From contig NZ_JAPEPZ010000001.1 of NCBI RefSeq assembly GCF_026339875.1, forward strand, positions 2,046,001 to 2,110,000: a stretch of DNA of 64,000 nucleotides, in the 5' to 3' direction. This document shows, piece by piece, positions 32,001-41,300 of the stretch; within the stretch, counting starts at the first letter, position 1; every line of letters begins with the position of its first letter. The stretch is from Streptomyces sp. NBC_01571. GTDB taxonomy: Bacteria > Actinomycetota > Actinomycetes > Streptomycetales > Streptomycetaceae. A program made the translations under genes and the position numbers. Below the pieces are notes generated by a model that was given only the letters and a program-made list of their open reading frames with translations, had not been told where the DNA came from and did no database searches.

Positions 32001-33513
32001 GCCGTTCCCCACGGACGAAGCAGGTGGCCAGCGCCGTCCCGCGCACACCGTAATCCGCGACCGGAGAGGGCGACCGCTGCTCGTGTCGGCGGTCTCGGAC
32101 GGACTGGTCCTGCAAAGTCTCGACGACGACGCGATCCACTCACGCGCGCGCATCGCTTGCCGTGACGTGCGCAGACTCCTGTGCCTGCGGCGCCCGGGGC
32201 GTACGGACATGGTGCTGGTGGCAAGTACCGGCCGCGTCCTGAGTTGGGATCCCGACACGGGGCAGGTGCTGCCGGTGGGCAAGGGGCCTGCCGCGTTTCC
32301 CGCACAGTTCGATCTCCCGGACGGCCGCGTGGTCATCGCTCTGGAGAGACGTCGACACCGGAGCGTGGAGGTGTGGGAACTCGGCGAGGGCGGCTGGGAC
32401 TTGGTCGCCGACGTCACCGTGGGAGAGATCACCGGGCTGACGACGCTGCCGGCGGCGGACCGATGGCTCGTGGCCACGGCCGGCGAGGAAGGTCTGCGCC
32501 TGTGGCAGCCAAAACCGGCCACCCCCCGTACGCCGCCCGGAATGTCGGTGGGACCGGTCACCGCGCTGACGGCGCTTCGGATGCCTGCGGCGGACGGCCG
32601 GGGCCACCACCGATGGATCGTCGGCAACCCCGCCGGCGCCGTAGCCATGGATCTGGACGGCGGCAACAGCACCGATCTGGCCGTCGGCATGGTCGACGCG
32701 CTCCATCCGGTTTCTCCGGGGCGCGTGGCCGTCCGGGCCGGCACCGGCACACGGATCTGGCAGCCTCCGACAGCGGGAGACCAGCAGGGTCCGCGGCCCG
32801 CCCCGGGAGGAAGCCACCTCGCGGTCTTCCAGCGACGCGAAAGCTCTTCGGACTCGTGTGTCGTCAACTGGCCACCAGGCTCGACCCACTTGGCCCGCGC
32901 AAGCTACAGCGGCATTTTTCTGGAGGATGTCGAGGGCGGACCAAGCGAGCACATCACCAGTGTGGCCTTCCCAAGGTCCCGCGCGGTCGTGGCCCTGCCT
33001 GCGAGCGACGGAGTCACTCCGTGGCTTGCGATCGGCACGGACCGTGGTGTCAGCATCTGGGATCTGGAAGGCGGGAGAGAAGTCGTACATCTGCGGGTAC
33101 GGGGGAGGCGACGCTCGGACACCTTGGCGCTGGCGGTCCTTCGATCGGCCGGCTCCGTTCTCCTGGCCGCGGCCGACCGCGAGGGCATTCACACGTGGGA
33201 CACGGCCGACTGGGAACCGCGGGCGCGGATCACGACCCCCTGGACCAAGTCGCTGGCTTCCGTCACGCTCTCCCCCACCCGCGATGTACTCGCCAGCGGG
33301 AGTGGTCACGCCCTTCACCTGTGGGACCCGGTTTCCGGCGAGCTGTTGCACAGTCTGATCACCGCCGCGCCCGTCGACTCCATCGCCTCGGTGTACGAGG
33401 ACGGCCAGGTCTCCCTCGCGATCGGCGGACCCGCGGGCCTGGCCGCTTTCCGCGTGAACCTGCCGTCTCCTGAGCCGTGGGCTCGGCGCGAAACAGGGGG
33501 AAGCGGAGGGTAG
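29086..33513 (+). CDS. Caspase-NTPase-WD40 protein (STAND-like)
   Basis: A 1475-residue protein in three parts. (1) Caspase-like peptidase, residues about 15-240: YITGHGQRG carries the catalytic His (about 99) and VLVDSCFAG the Cys (about 150). (2) NTPase: GAAGSGKSALLARLV (about 325) is a Walker A and TLVIDALDEAQDSLA (about 425) a Walker B of the STAND/NACHT type, followed by winged-helix-like and helical regions to about 850. (3) WD40 propeller: repeated GVAIWDPLSG, VLSWDPDTG, VSIWDLEGG and LHLWDPVSG blades. A ligand on the propeller should drive NTPase assembly and activate the caspase. The start may be ATG 29107 instead (GGGGGG upstream). Confidence 0.9.
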   Translation: MGKLGGLMSGVARASRRLIVIAVDDYADGNAEFTKGINEQVGVVTGWLADSALGPERQFSLRRPDVTLHSVQQVHRFLNVQDIAGARRREAIVIYITGHGQRGPSSGRHYLRFARTDDGRLPGTALTTSEVISAALGSSAEHVLVLVDSCFAGALANDVQPVLRDLTSRRKLASLAVVTSGDFDEQPLVGSFTELLRRTLEKIGAEETGFAKPYLSLREWREALESVQREDHGLVEARWVWPEQQLSDEASLCLPNPRFEAPQDLGTAVRELPDAAGLFDGYWRDRASGRIHSEDMGWYFSGRHHEMRTLTEFVTRGSGVLVVTGAAGSGKSALLARLVTLTDPVFLDQPDLSRVAAAVPADERPAAGSVDAAVLARNKTSLGLIEDLLRVLEAEAAPDGTAPLQALLECLTARARENRMPTLVIDALDEAQDSLACLNDVVLPIARLRVERHKPLVRMVVGVRSSPHDSPDVAEHLVDADADELLHRLCWALEGDRLPVPVTVQRTDGPGVADDIAAYVEALLAGDEAGPYADRREQAGIAARAVARAVAPSFLDGRLAADQLRTAQQVQEVTARTWQERLSRGTVALLHEDLREVARQQGLPVTVLVRVLRATAFGAGSGLPWAEVWPGVAHALVAPGDSGASVEELAAAIRTVQTTRLTGYLARSEEDGRLTYRPVHQQVAKVLLEQPSSLAGTSPVAPGGDEVPPPLAEEHARITRELALLLPAERATAHPYVRRHLVAHATAGHVLDDEHVPLRLLSQETSHTLRERLGLPLPEDPEETHRTHVAAAALIEPYLTDAVDPASRHSSIALHALALRHREEPQEPGATVLSPRMVWWRSATNVLATPGQYVRALLTIDVSTGRTLVVAGTKQGAHVWDAADGRHLADLPAGLVDDLCVVRGNSRAFLATAGPRGVAIWDPLSGLRIHHSSTPASAVHVVTDGEDRWQLLSRYGHGLTRWKPDQNRSETVPFPTDEAGGQRRPAHTVIRDRRGRPLLVSAVSDGLVLQSLDDDAIHSRARIACRDVRRLLCLRRPGRTDMVLVASTGRVLSWDPDTGQVLPVGKGPAAFPAQFDLPDGRVVIALERRRHRSVEVWELGEGGWDLVADVTVGEITGLTTLPAADRWLVATAGEEGLRLWQPKPATPRTPPGMSVGPVTALTALRMPAADGRGHHRWIVGNPAGAVAMDLDGGNSTDLAVGMVDALHPVSPGRVAVRAGTGTRIWQPPTAGDQQGPRPAPGGSHLAVFQRRESSSDSCVVNWPPGSTHLARASYSGIFLEDVEGGPSEHITSVAFPRSRAVVALPASDGVTPWLAIGTDRGVSIWDLEGGREVVHLRVRGRRRSDTLALAVLRSAGSVLLAAADREGIHTWDTADWEPRARITTPWTKSLASVTLSPTRDVLASGSGHALHLWDPVSGELLHSLITAAPVDSIASVYEDGQVSLAIGGPAGLAAFRVNLPSPEPWARRETGGSGG

Positions 33514-33766
33514 GTGCTCAGGCCCGGCCGGTGGCGCCGGTGTCCGGGTGATGAGTAAGAGGTGTGTGGGTTTCCAGGCTGCTGCGGGCCGGTACAGGGT
33601 GCGGTCCGAGGCCGTCGCCCGACTGCAGGGCCACCGGACCATCGGGCACAAGAGCAGCCATCTGTTCTTGGTGACCTCACATCAGGAGGCGGCGGCATCG
33701 CCTGGCAAGGAGGGTCCGTCGGCGTAGTGACTCGTGGGTGGGTAGGCCGAGTCGGGCCCACTGCGA

Positions 33767-34865
33767 GGCGATCCCTCAGATGCGCGCGACGGAATTGACA
33801 GACGGTACCGACCTGGCGAAGGACTCCGAGCCGGTGACAGTCGGCCAGGAACATCCGCGGCTGCCAGTGCAGCCTCCCGCCGCCATGAGACAGCGCGTGA
33901 CGGTGTAGCGAGGCCATGAGTAGGGGATGACGGCGAGTACCACGCCGAAGGCGCAGACGCTCCGGGGGTGGTCGCCGAAGCTCCCCAGGAACGTTGTCGC
34001 CGCGCTGGACTCTTGATGCTCGACGACATCCAGGGCTGTGCGGGACCGGAGGAACAGGAGGGAGCCGATGACGCAGCTGATCACCTTGACGAGCCGATCG
34101 CCGCAAACAAGCTTGGCCTGGGTGCTCAGGTCGTCCCTGGAGTCCGCGGCGTTCACCCATCGCAGTGTCGACTGGCCCAGCGCCAGCACGGTGCCGATGA
34201 AGATGCCGTAGAGCCAGATCCTCGGTGGCGTGTGCCCGTCCACCATGAACGAGAACGTGGACGGGCCGCAGCCGCCTAGGACCGCGGCGACAGCCACCGT
34301 AGTCGCCGTACGGCGCAGCCTGCAGCCCAGGTTGGCCAGGGTGAGGGTTTCACGGCTCGGTGTTCGGGGCGAGGCAGGCAGTCCCGTGCGGAGGAGCACC
34401 ATGAGCGACGTGAATCCGAGCCAGACGAGCGCGGAGAAGAAGACGTCCCACCTGAGCAGGTCGGGAAAGAGCGCCCACACGGACACCGCGCCTCCCACCA
34501 GCCCGCCGCAGGTACGGGCGACCGCCGCCGCAAGGACGGCGTGCTCCCTACACCACGTCCTGGCGCCGAGCCAGGCCGCGGCAAGGTGCATGACGATCAG
34601 AGCCACCACCCAGGGAAAGTCGAACCACAGGAACGCATTGGCGTAGGCCCGCAGGGGGACGCCGGAGGTGACCGCCCACGGTGCGACGCCGAGGACGTAG
34701 AGCAGGCACGCGACGGTTCCCCACAGCAGGGACCCTCCCACGGACGGGCGAGCGGCTGACACCAGCGGCAGAGCTGCCACCAGGCGAGATCATGCGTGCC
34801 CAGGCTGCGCAGGTCGCAGGCGAGGTGTGTGAGGCACCGGTGGGCGTCGTCCGGATCCAGCGGCC
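33767..34865 (-). pseudogene. NACHT-type STAND protein, C-terminal membrane remnant
   Basis: Three frames stitched together give the C-terminal part of actinobacterial NACHT membrane proteins: LDPDDAHRCLTHLACDLRSL with HDLAWWQL (34775-34865), then a polytopic membrane region (SLLWGTVACLLYVLGVAPWA, ANAFLWFDFPWVVALIVMHL; 33890-34780), then RLHWQPRMFLADCHRLGVLR with QFRRAHLRDRLA (33767-33885). Frame changes lie near 34775 and 33885. The NACHT P-loop domain itself is absent, cut off near 34900 where the transfer gene promoter begins. Family assignment rests on the FLADCHRLGVLRQVG-type tail. Confidence 0.55.
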
Positions 34866-35072
34866 CGCGGACGGATCATGCCAGCCGCTCAGACGACACC
34901 CGATAACCCGGACTCGCCAGTCCGAGCCATCGAACGTCGCCATTCAAGCCCCTTTCATTCTCGATTCAAATGACCTATCTAAGATAGGATGCCATCTACA
35001 CACCTCACGTATGAGGACTTTTCGATAGAACGAGCAATGGCCATTGGGTTGCAGGGGGGAGATGAGAGATTC

Positions 35073-35972
35073 ATGGCGAAACTGTCCTATAAGGTGCCGA
35101 GTTCGCTGAACAGGAGCTTCCTCGACCACGAGATCACGCTGAGCAAGGGAGGGTGGGCGGCCAAGCCCTCCCCGATCAAGCAACTGCTCTTCTTCGGCGG
35201 CGGCATCCTCGCCCTGCTGTGGTTCAGCACGTCGACGTTCGTCGCGAGCTCGGGCCCAGTCGCCATCACGTTCTTCGTCCTCTGGGGACTGGCGGCGATC
35301 GCCTACTTCGGCGGGCTGATGAAGACGAAGGAGCTGCGCATCATGCGCGTACCAGCCTTCCTGGCTTACCTGCCGCTGAAGGCCCGCCATGTCTTCACCC
35401 GTCGCGGCTCGAACCCCACGGACTTCTACTCGATCGTCGGCATCGACGGGATCGACGAGGACGGGCTGATCCACTTCTCCGACGGCGGCGAAGGTCGGGT
35501 CTACCTGGTCGTCGGCTCGGCTAGCTACCTGCTCTTCGACGAGGACCGGGTCGGGATCCTCGATCGGGTCGACTCCTTCTGGCGCAAGGTCGAGACGGCC
35601 TGCGAGCACAGCTTCATCACGACGAAGGAGCCGCAGCGGGTCTACCACCAGGTGGCGAACCTGGAACGGCGCAACCAGGCCCTGCAGGTCCGCGATCCCG
35701 ATCTGATCGAGCTGCAGAACGAGCAATACGACATTCTCACGCAGCACGTGGGCGGGAAGTTCACCTCGATCCACCAGTACCTGCTGCTCAAGGGCAAGAA
35801 CGCCGACGCACTGCGCAAGGGGCACCAGGTCCTCCAGGCCGAGGTCGGCGGCTCGACTCTGATGATCAAGGAAGCCACGATGCTCGACCGCGAGGAGGCC
35901 CTGCCGATGCTCCGGGTCTTCTACCAGGGCATCGACGACGAACTGCTCGATCTCAAGGCGTCGCTGAACTGA
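35073..35972 (+). CDS. Two-span membrane protein of the transfer apparatus
   Basis: A 299-residue protein starting MAKLSYKVPSSLNRSFLDHE. Two spans lie near residues 40-85 (QLLFFGGGILALLWFSTS, then AITFFVLWGLAAIAYFGGLM), leaving a long cytosolic domain with a PrgI/TcpE-like layout: KARHVFTRRG, then FYSIVGIDGIDEDGLIHFSD and SYLLFDEDRVGILDRVDSFW. It precedes the VirB4-like gene by 46 bases, as small membrane partners of VirB4 do in Gram-positive T4SS. The in-frame ATG at 34989 is less likely; GGGGGAGATGAG precedes 35073. Confidence 0.6.
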   Translation: MAKLSYKVPSSLNRSFLDHEITLSKGGWAAKPSPIKQLLFFGGGILALLWFSTSTFVASSGPVAITFFVLWGLAAIAYFGGLMKTKELRIMRVPAFLAYLPLKARHVFTRRGSNPTDFYSIVGIDGIDEDGLIHFSDGGEGRVYLVVGSASYLLFDEDRVGILDRVDSFWRKVETACEHSFITTKEPQRVYHQVANLERRNQALQVRDPDLIELQNEQYDILTQHVGGKFTSIHQYLLLKGKNADALRKGHQVLQAEVGGSTLMIKEATMLDREEALPMLRVFYQGIDDELLDLKASLN

Positions 35973-36018
35973 CCAGCGCCAGGCCGGCCACCACGACGAG
36001 GAAGGAACGAAGGACACC

Positions 36019-38322
36019 ATGGCGCTGATGACGAAAGTCCGGGCACAGCTCGGCATTCCGGGAAAGAAGCCTGACGAGACGAATGAGACCGCGGAGCTTG
36101 TGGTCGATGATCTGCGGGCGGACGGTGCTGCTCAGGCTGAGGGCGTGCAGGACGCTGCGTCGGCGGACGGTGCAGCCGATGAGGCCGCCGAGCCGAAGAA
36201 GAACTGGTGGCAGCGCCGCCGGGAGGTGAAGTACCTCCAGGGTTCGTTCGACGCCTACCCTCACCTGCTCGCGCTGAAGCCGAAGGAGAAGTACCTCTTC
36301 CGCTCCGACTACTTCGAGGTCGACGGCTCGGTCGCCTGCATCCTGGCGTACTTCCACGACGACGCCGCGCACGACAACTTCGCCGCCTTCTGGGGTATCG
36401 ACCGGATCCCGGACGGCCTGGACGAGCGGGTCACCGCCGTCGTGCTTGAGCAGGTCAAGCGGATGGATGAGAAGTGGATCGACTCGTACACCAAGCAGTC
36501 GGAGAAGCTGGACCGGCTGGATGCGAACGAGCAGGAGGAGACGGGCACGACCTCCTCCAAGCGCAAGGCCGCGAAGATCTCCGGTGACCTCGGGATCACG
36601 ATCGGCGAGATCCAGGACGGTGCGAGCTACCTCTCGGTGCACAATCGGCTCTTCCTCAAGGCCCCCGATCTGGCGGCCCTGGACGACACGATCGACCGGG
36701 TCACGCGTCTGTACATCGACCGATTCGGCACGCTGAAGGCTGCGCCCTACGCCGGCGAGCAGCGTCAGGAGCTCTCGGGCCTGTGGAAGAACAACGAGAA
36801 GAAGAAGGGCAAGGGCTTCCACTTCACCTCGACCGAGCTGGCCGGCTCGTACTCGCTGGTGACCAACGGCCTGAACGACAAGGGCGGCGAGTACGTCGGC
36901 TACATGGTCGGCGACGTCAACAACAGCGCCGTGCTCATGGACGTCAACGCCTACGACCACCACGCGATCGTCGCCGATGCCACGCTCAGCGAGTACCTCG
37001 ACCGCCAGCGGGTGGCCAATATGTGGTGCTCGAAGATCTCTCAGGCGGCGCTGCTGAACAACGGCCAGGTCGTCCACCTCATCCTCGACGGAGCGAACCT
37101 CGACAAGCTCGGTCCGAAGTTCGAGCGGCTCACCTCGCGCGTGGACCTGAATCAGGGTGATGTGAACATGTTCGAGATGTTCGGCGAGGAGGAGGACGAG
37201 CTGATGGTCTTCTCCGCCCAGATGGAGAAGCTCAAGCTGATGTTCGAGCAGCTCTACGAGACCAGCGACGGAGCGATCGGCTCGATCATCCGCAGCGCCC
37301 TCGAAGACACCGCGACCGACTTCTACATCGAGCAGGGCATGTGGCGGCACAACGCCAAGGAGCAGCGTCACCGCCTGCGCGTGGTGAACATCCCGCACGC
37401 CCAGGTGCCGCGTCTTCAGATGTTCGTCTCCTACTTGGCAACCGCGCACAAGGCACTGCTGAACTCCAGCAAGACCGACCCGGACCAGCTGCGCGCCTAC
37501 AACGTGCTCAGGGGCATCGCCAACGCGATGCTGAGCACCAACGGCGACCTGTTCAACAACCACACGGCCTCGGCCGTGGACGGGGTCCGGGATTCGCGGC
37601 GCGTGGTCTACGACTTCTCGCGGCTCATGCGCCGCGGCAAGGGCGTGGCGATGGCGCAACTGGTGAACATCGTCGGCTTCGCCGTTGGCAAGCTGGGGCT
37701 CGGCGACACGGTGATCATCCACGGCACCGAGCACATCGACGACCGGGTGAAGAAGTACATCAAGGACCAGTTCGACCATATGTACGAGCGTGGCGGCCGG
37801 GTGGTCTACAGCTACAACGACGTCGACACGATGCTGGCCGACAGCGACTTCAACAAGTTCGACGCCGCGGACTACACGCTCTTCGGCCCGATGCGCGATG
37901 GCACGGTGGCGGAGTACCAGAAGCAGCTGCACCAGCGGATTCCACCGGATCTCGCCCAGCTCATCACGACCAAGGGCGAGAACCTCACGTATCTGCGCCG
38001 GGGCGTCTCCAACGTGGTCTTCCACCTGGACCTGGCACTGGGGATCAACCCCTACCGCGAGGCCCAGCGCAGGCAGGTCCGCCTGGAGGCGGCAAGGGCC
38101 GAAGAGGCGGCGCGGATGGACGCGATCATGCACGACAAGCCTGCACCGGGCGCGAACCTCACCAGCATCCGGAAGCACAGCGAGGGCGGCGACGGCGAGC
38201 CTGACGCGGGCCAGAGCGACGGGGGCAAGCGCCGCGACGGCAAGAAGAGCCTGCAGGAGCCTGAGGACAGCGCAAGGCGGCCAGCGAGGAAGCCAAAGCC
38301 CAAGAAGCTGGTCAAGGCATGA
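36019..38322 (+). CDS. VirB4-like transfer protein lacking Walker motifs
   Basis: A 767-residue protein with the VirB4/TrsE layout: an acidic N-terminal tail, an N-terminal domain (KYLFRSDYFEVDGSVACILA), and a C-terminal RecA-like domain. Where VirB4 has the P-loop, this reads DVNAYDHHAIVADATLSEYL, with no GKS/T; where Walker B (IDEAH) stands it reads LGDTVIIHGTEHIDDRVKKY. The rest follows the family well (RDSRRVVYDFSRLMRRGKG, then MYERGGRVVYSYNDVDTML). It is therefore a predicted pseudo-ATPase. GGAACGAAGGACACC precedes ATG 36019 and its stop overlaps the next start. An unseen ATPase should power the channel. Confidence 0.7.
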   Translation: MALMTKVRAQLGIPGKKPDETNETAELVVDDLRADGAAQAEGVQDAASADGAADEAAEPKKNWWQRRREVKYLQGSFDAYPHLLALKPKEKYLFRSDYFEVDGSVACILAYFHDDAAHDNFAAFWGIDRIPDGLDERVTAVVLEQVKRMDEKWIDSYTKQSEKLDRLDANEQEETGTTSSKRKAAKISGDLGITIGEIQDGASYLSVHNRLFLKAPDLAALDDTIDRVTRLYIDRFGTLKAAPYAGEQRQELSGLWKNNEKKKGKGFHFTSTELAGSYSLVTNGLNDKGGEYVGYMVGDVNNSAVLMDVNAYDHHAIVADATLSEYLDRQRVANMWCSKISQAALLNNGQVVHLILDGANLDKLGPKFERLTSRVDLNQGDVNMFEMFGEEEDELMVFSAQMEKLKLMFEQLYETSDGAIGSIIRSALEDTATDFYIEQGMWRHNAKEQRHRLRVVNIPHAQVPRLQMFVSYLATAHKALLNSSKTDPDQLRAYNVLRGIANAMLSTNGDLFNNHTASAVDGVRDSRRVVYDFSRLMRRGKGVAMAQLVNIVGFAVGKLGLGDTVIIHGTEHIDDRVKKYIKDQFDHMYERGGRVVYSYNDVDTMLADSDFNKFDAADYTLFGPMRDGTVAEYQKQLHQRIPPDLAQLITTKGENLTYLRRGVSNVVFHLDLALGINPYREAQRRQVRLEAARAEEAARMDAIMHDKPAPGANLTSIRKHSEGGDGEPDAGQSDGGKRRDGKKSLQEPEDSARRPARKPKPKKLVKA

Positions 38323-41300
38323 ACGAGGTCAGCGCTGATACGAAGGCGAGGAGCAGGGGAGAGACGATGAACGGGACGATCACGGCGGTGGCGCGGATGC
38401 GTGCCTGGGCCGGCCCCGGCGGTGGCGGAGCCCGCCAGGGCAGGCTCGCGCGCGGGCTCGCCCTCGTGCTCCTGGCCGCGCTGTTCGTGCCGGTCCTCAT
38501 GATGGCTGCCTCTTCGCCAGCGTCCGCGGACGACCAGAAGGAGCGCGACAACTACAGCCTCTACCAGCTGGCTTCGAATGCGAGCTCGTACTTCAGCGAG
38601 GAGAACTCGCCGTCGAACGACAAGGGCATGCACGACAAGTGGAAGCCGGTCGTCGGCAGCCCGGCCTCGGGCGGCTCCATGCTCGGCTACGCCGACCCGG
38701 ATTTCAGCCTGGGCAACATCGTGGGCTGGTTCTTCGCCGAGGTCTCGGGGTCCTCCCAGACCGTCACGTACGAGACTCTGGCCGCGAAAGACGACAAGGG
38801 CAACGCGAAGTACTCGGGCATGCTCGACTACGCGCACTTCGGGGCCGCGAACAACGACCTCGGCCTGGACACGATGTCCTCGGGCATCGGCGGCCAGATC
38901 GTCAGCGTGATCGGAGGCTCCATCATCTGGGTCCTCTACGCCCTGGCACTGGCGGTCGGCACGCTGTTCTACGTCGTCCTCCAGTTCCTGAAGCTCATCA
39001 ACCCCTTCATGTGGTTCTACCAGGCGGTCAGGGCGGTCAATCCGACCTTCGCCGACGGGATGACGGGAGGTGACACCGGAGGCGGCGCGCTCTCGGGCCT
39101 CCAGCACTGGATCAGTGGCTGGTATGGCCTGCTTGTCGATATCTCGTGGCAAGTGCTGGTGCCGATCTTCATCGGCTTCCTGCTCATCGGCCTGGTCATG
39201 TTCAAAAAGATGGACCGGGGTTCGGCGATCAAGAAGCTCATCGTGCGCGTCGTCTTCATCGGCGTCGGTCTGCCGCTCATCGGTTCGATGTACACCAACG
39301 TGCTCGACAAGTTCGACAACTCGGTTCTCGGCCAGCATGCCGGTCCGACGCGCGTCGTGCTGAGCACGTACGTCGACTTCGAGGCGTGGATGATGAACGA
39401 CCGCCTCGGGATCCCGGACCAGGCCACTGTCTCCTGGAACGGCGACCAGGCGAGCTCTGACGCGATGATGTCGGTGCGCACGAGCGCGCTGGCGATCAAC
39501 AAGCAGTCCCACGGAGCGACGTTCAACGGCATCAGCATCGGCACGAAGGCCAACGACGCCGAGTCGGCCTGGAAGGACGGCACGGTCTCCGTCGGCACCG
39601 GTGCGTCGGACGACTTCAAGGCGGTGTTCTCGACCTTCGGGATCATCGGCAAGTACATCGGCAGCAACGAGATCGCAGCTTCCGACTTCGAGTCGGGGAT
39701 CAAGAGCTCGATCACGCAGCTGGACGAGAGCGCGGATGTCAAGAAGAGCTGGTTCGTCGACAAGGACAGCTACGGCGACGTGGAGGATTTCGGTGAGGAG
39801 AAGGGGCCGAAGCCGGTGGATCACCCGGTGATCTCGACCGACGGCACGGGCCTGACCTCCTCTCGTCCCGGCAAGGACTCGACGGTCTTCACGACGACGG
39901 GGACCAAGGCCGGCTGCGGCTTCACGGTGGGCAAGACGCCCTCCTCGTGCAACCTGTCTCCCCTGGCGGCGTACAACTACCTCAACACCGGGTTCAGCCC
40001 CAGCTCGCTGAACATGTACAGCTCGAACAACGCCACGTCCGGCTTCACCCGCGAGAACCACATGGCCGTCAGCCAGGTGGGCACGGGGCCGGCGAAGTTC
40101 ATGTACTGGTCCAACGCAGCCACGGTCCTGGGCTCCATCGTCCTGCTCGGCTTCTGGTACGCCGTCGGCATGCTGGCCGGCTCGGTCAAGCGGATTTTCG
40201 GCCTCGTAGCGGCCGTGCCGTTCGCGACGCTGGGCGCGATGGCCGCGATCGCCAAGGTAATCGTCTACTCCATGGCGCTGATCCTGGAGGTCCTCGTCAC
40301 GCTGTTCATCTACCAGTTCGTCTCGGAGTTCCTGATCTCGGTCCCGGACATCATGGCCGGGCCCGTGTCGAGCTTCATGAGCCCGGGCGGCCTGTGGGGC
40401 AGCGCTGCGCTCGGCGGGACCATCGTGGTGATCCTGACACTCATCTCGTCGCTGATGATCATGGGCATCACCTTCGCTCTGCTGCGGGTCCGCAAGACGG
40501 TGCTGCAGGCGATGGACGAGGTGGTCACCAAGCTCGTGGACAAGTTCCTGGAGACCAACTCCGCGCCGAAGCCGGACAAGGGTGGGCTGATGCCTGCTCT
40601 GGCCACAGGTGCAGGGGCCGGCGCGGGTATGGCCATGGGCAACAAGCTCGCCAACGGGTTCAACAGCAAGACCAGCGGCCCGGCGTCTCCGAACACGGGC
40701 AAGCCCGCGGGCAAGACGGCGTCGACGAACGCCGGCGGTACGAACGGCGACCCCACGGCGCTGACCGCGGGCAACCAGGCGCTGGCCCTGGAGGGCGGCG
40801 GCGAGGGTGGCCCGGGCGATCCGAACAGCCCGGCACTGGACGGTGGTCCTGGCAGCGGTGGCGGCGGCGGTGACGCCAAGGCTCTGCCGGGCGGCAGCGG
40901 TCCTGCTGGTGCCCTGGGCGCGTCCGGCCAGAGTGACGGCCCCGACGACAAGGGTGGCCCGCTGCAGCTGACGAGTGGTGGAGCGGGCAGCTCGCACTCT
41001 GACAAGCAGACGGCGCTGGGCCTGAGCAACCAGGGCGGCCTGTCGAACCTCGGGTACACCTCGGACGGCAACAAGGTCATCCCCGGCGAGGTTCTGGCCT
41101 CGTCGACGGAGCCGTCGAGTTCTCGCGGTGGTGCTCAGGGGCAGAGCAGCGCTGGTTCTGTTCCGACCAGCGGAGGCCGTAGGACCGTCGCCGGTCAGAC
41201 GGGCCCGGCGCAGTTCGGCATGGGTGCCCAGGGTGCGCAGAGGCAGCAGGGCAGCAACCAGCAGGCTGCACCGCAGCGCTTCAGCGGCGGAGCTACTCCT

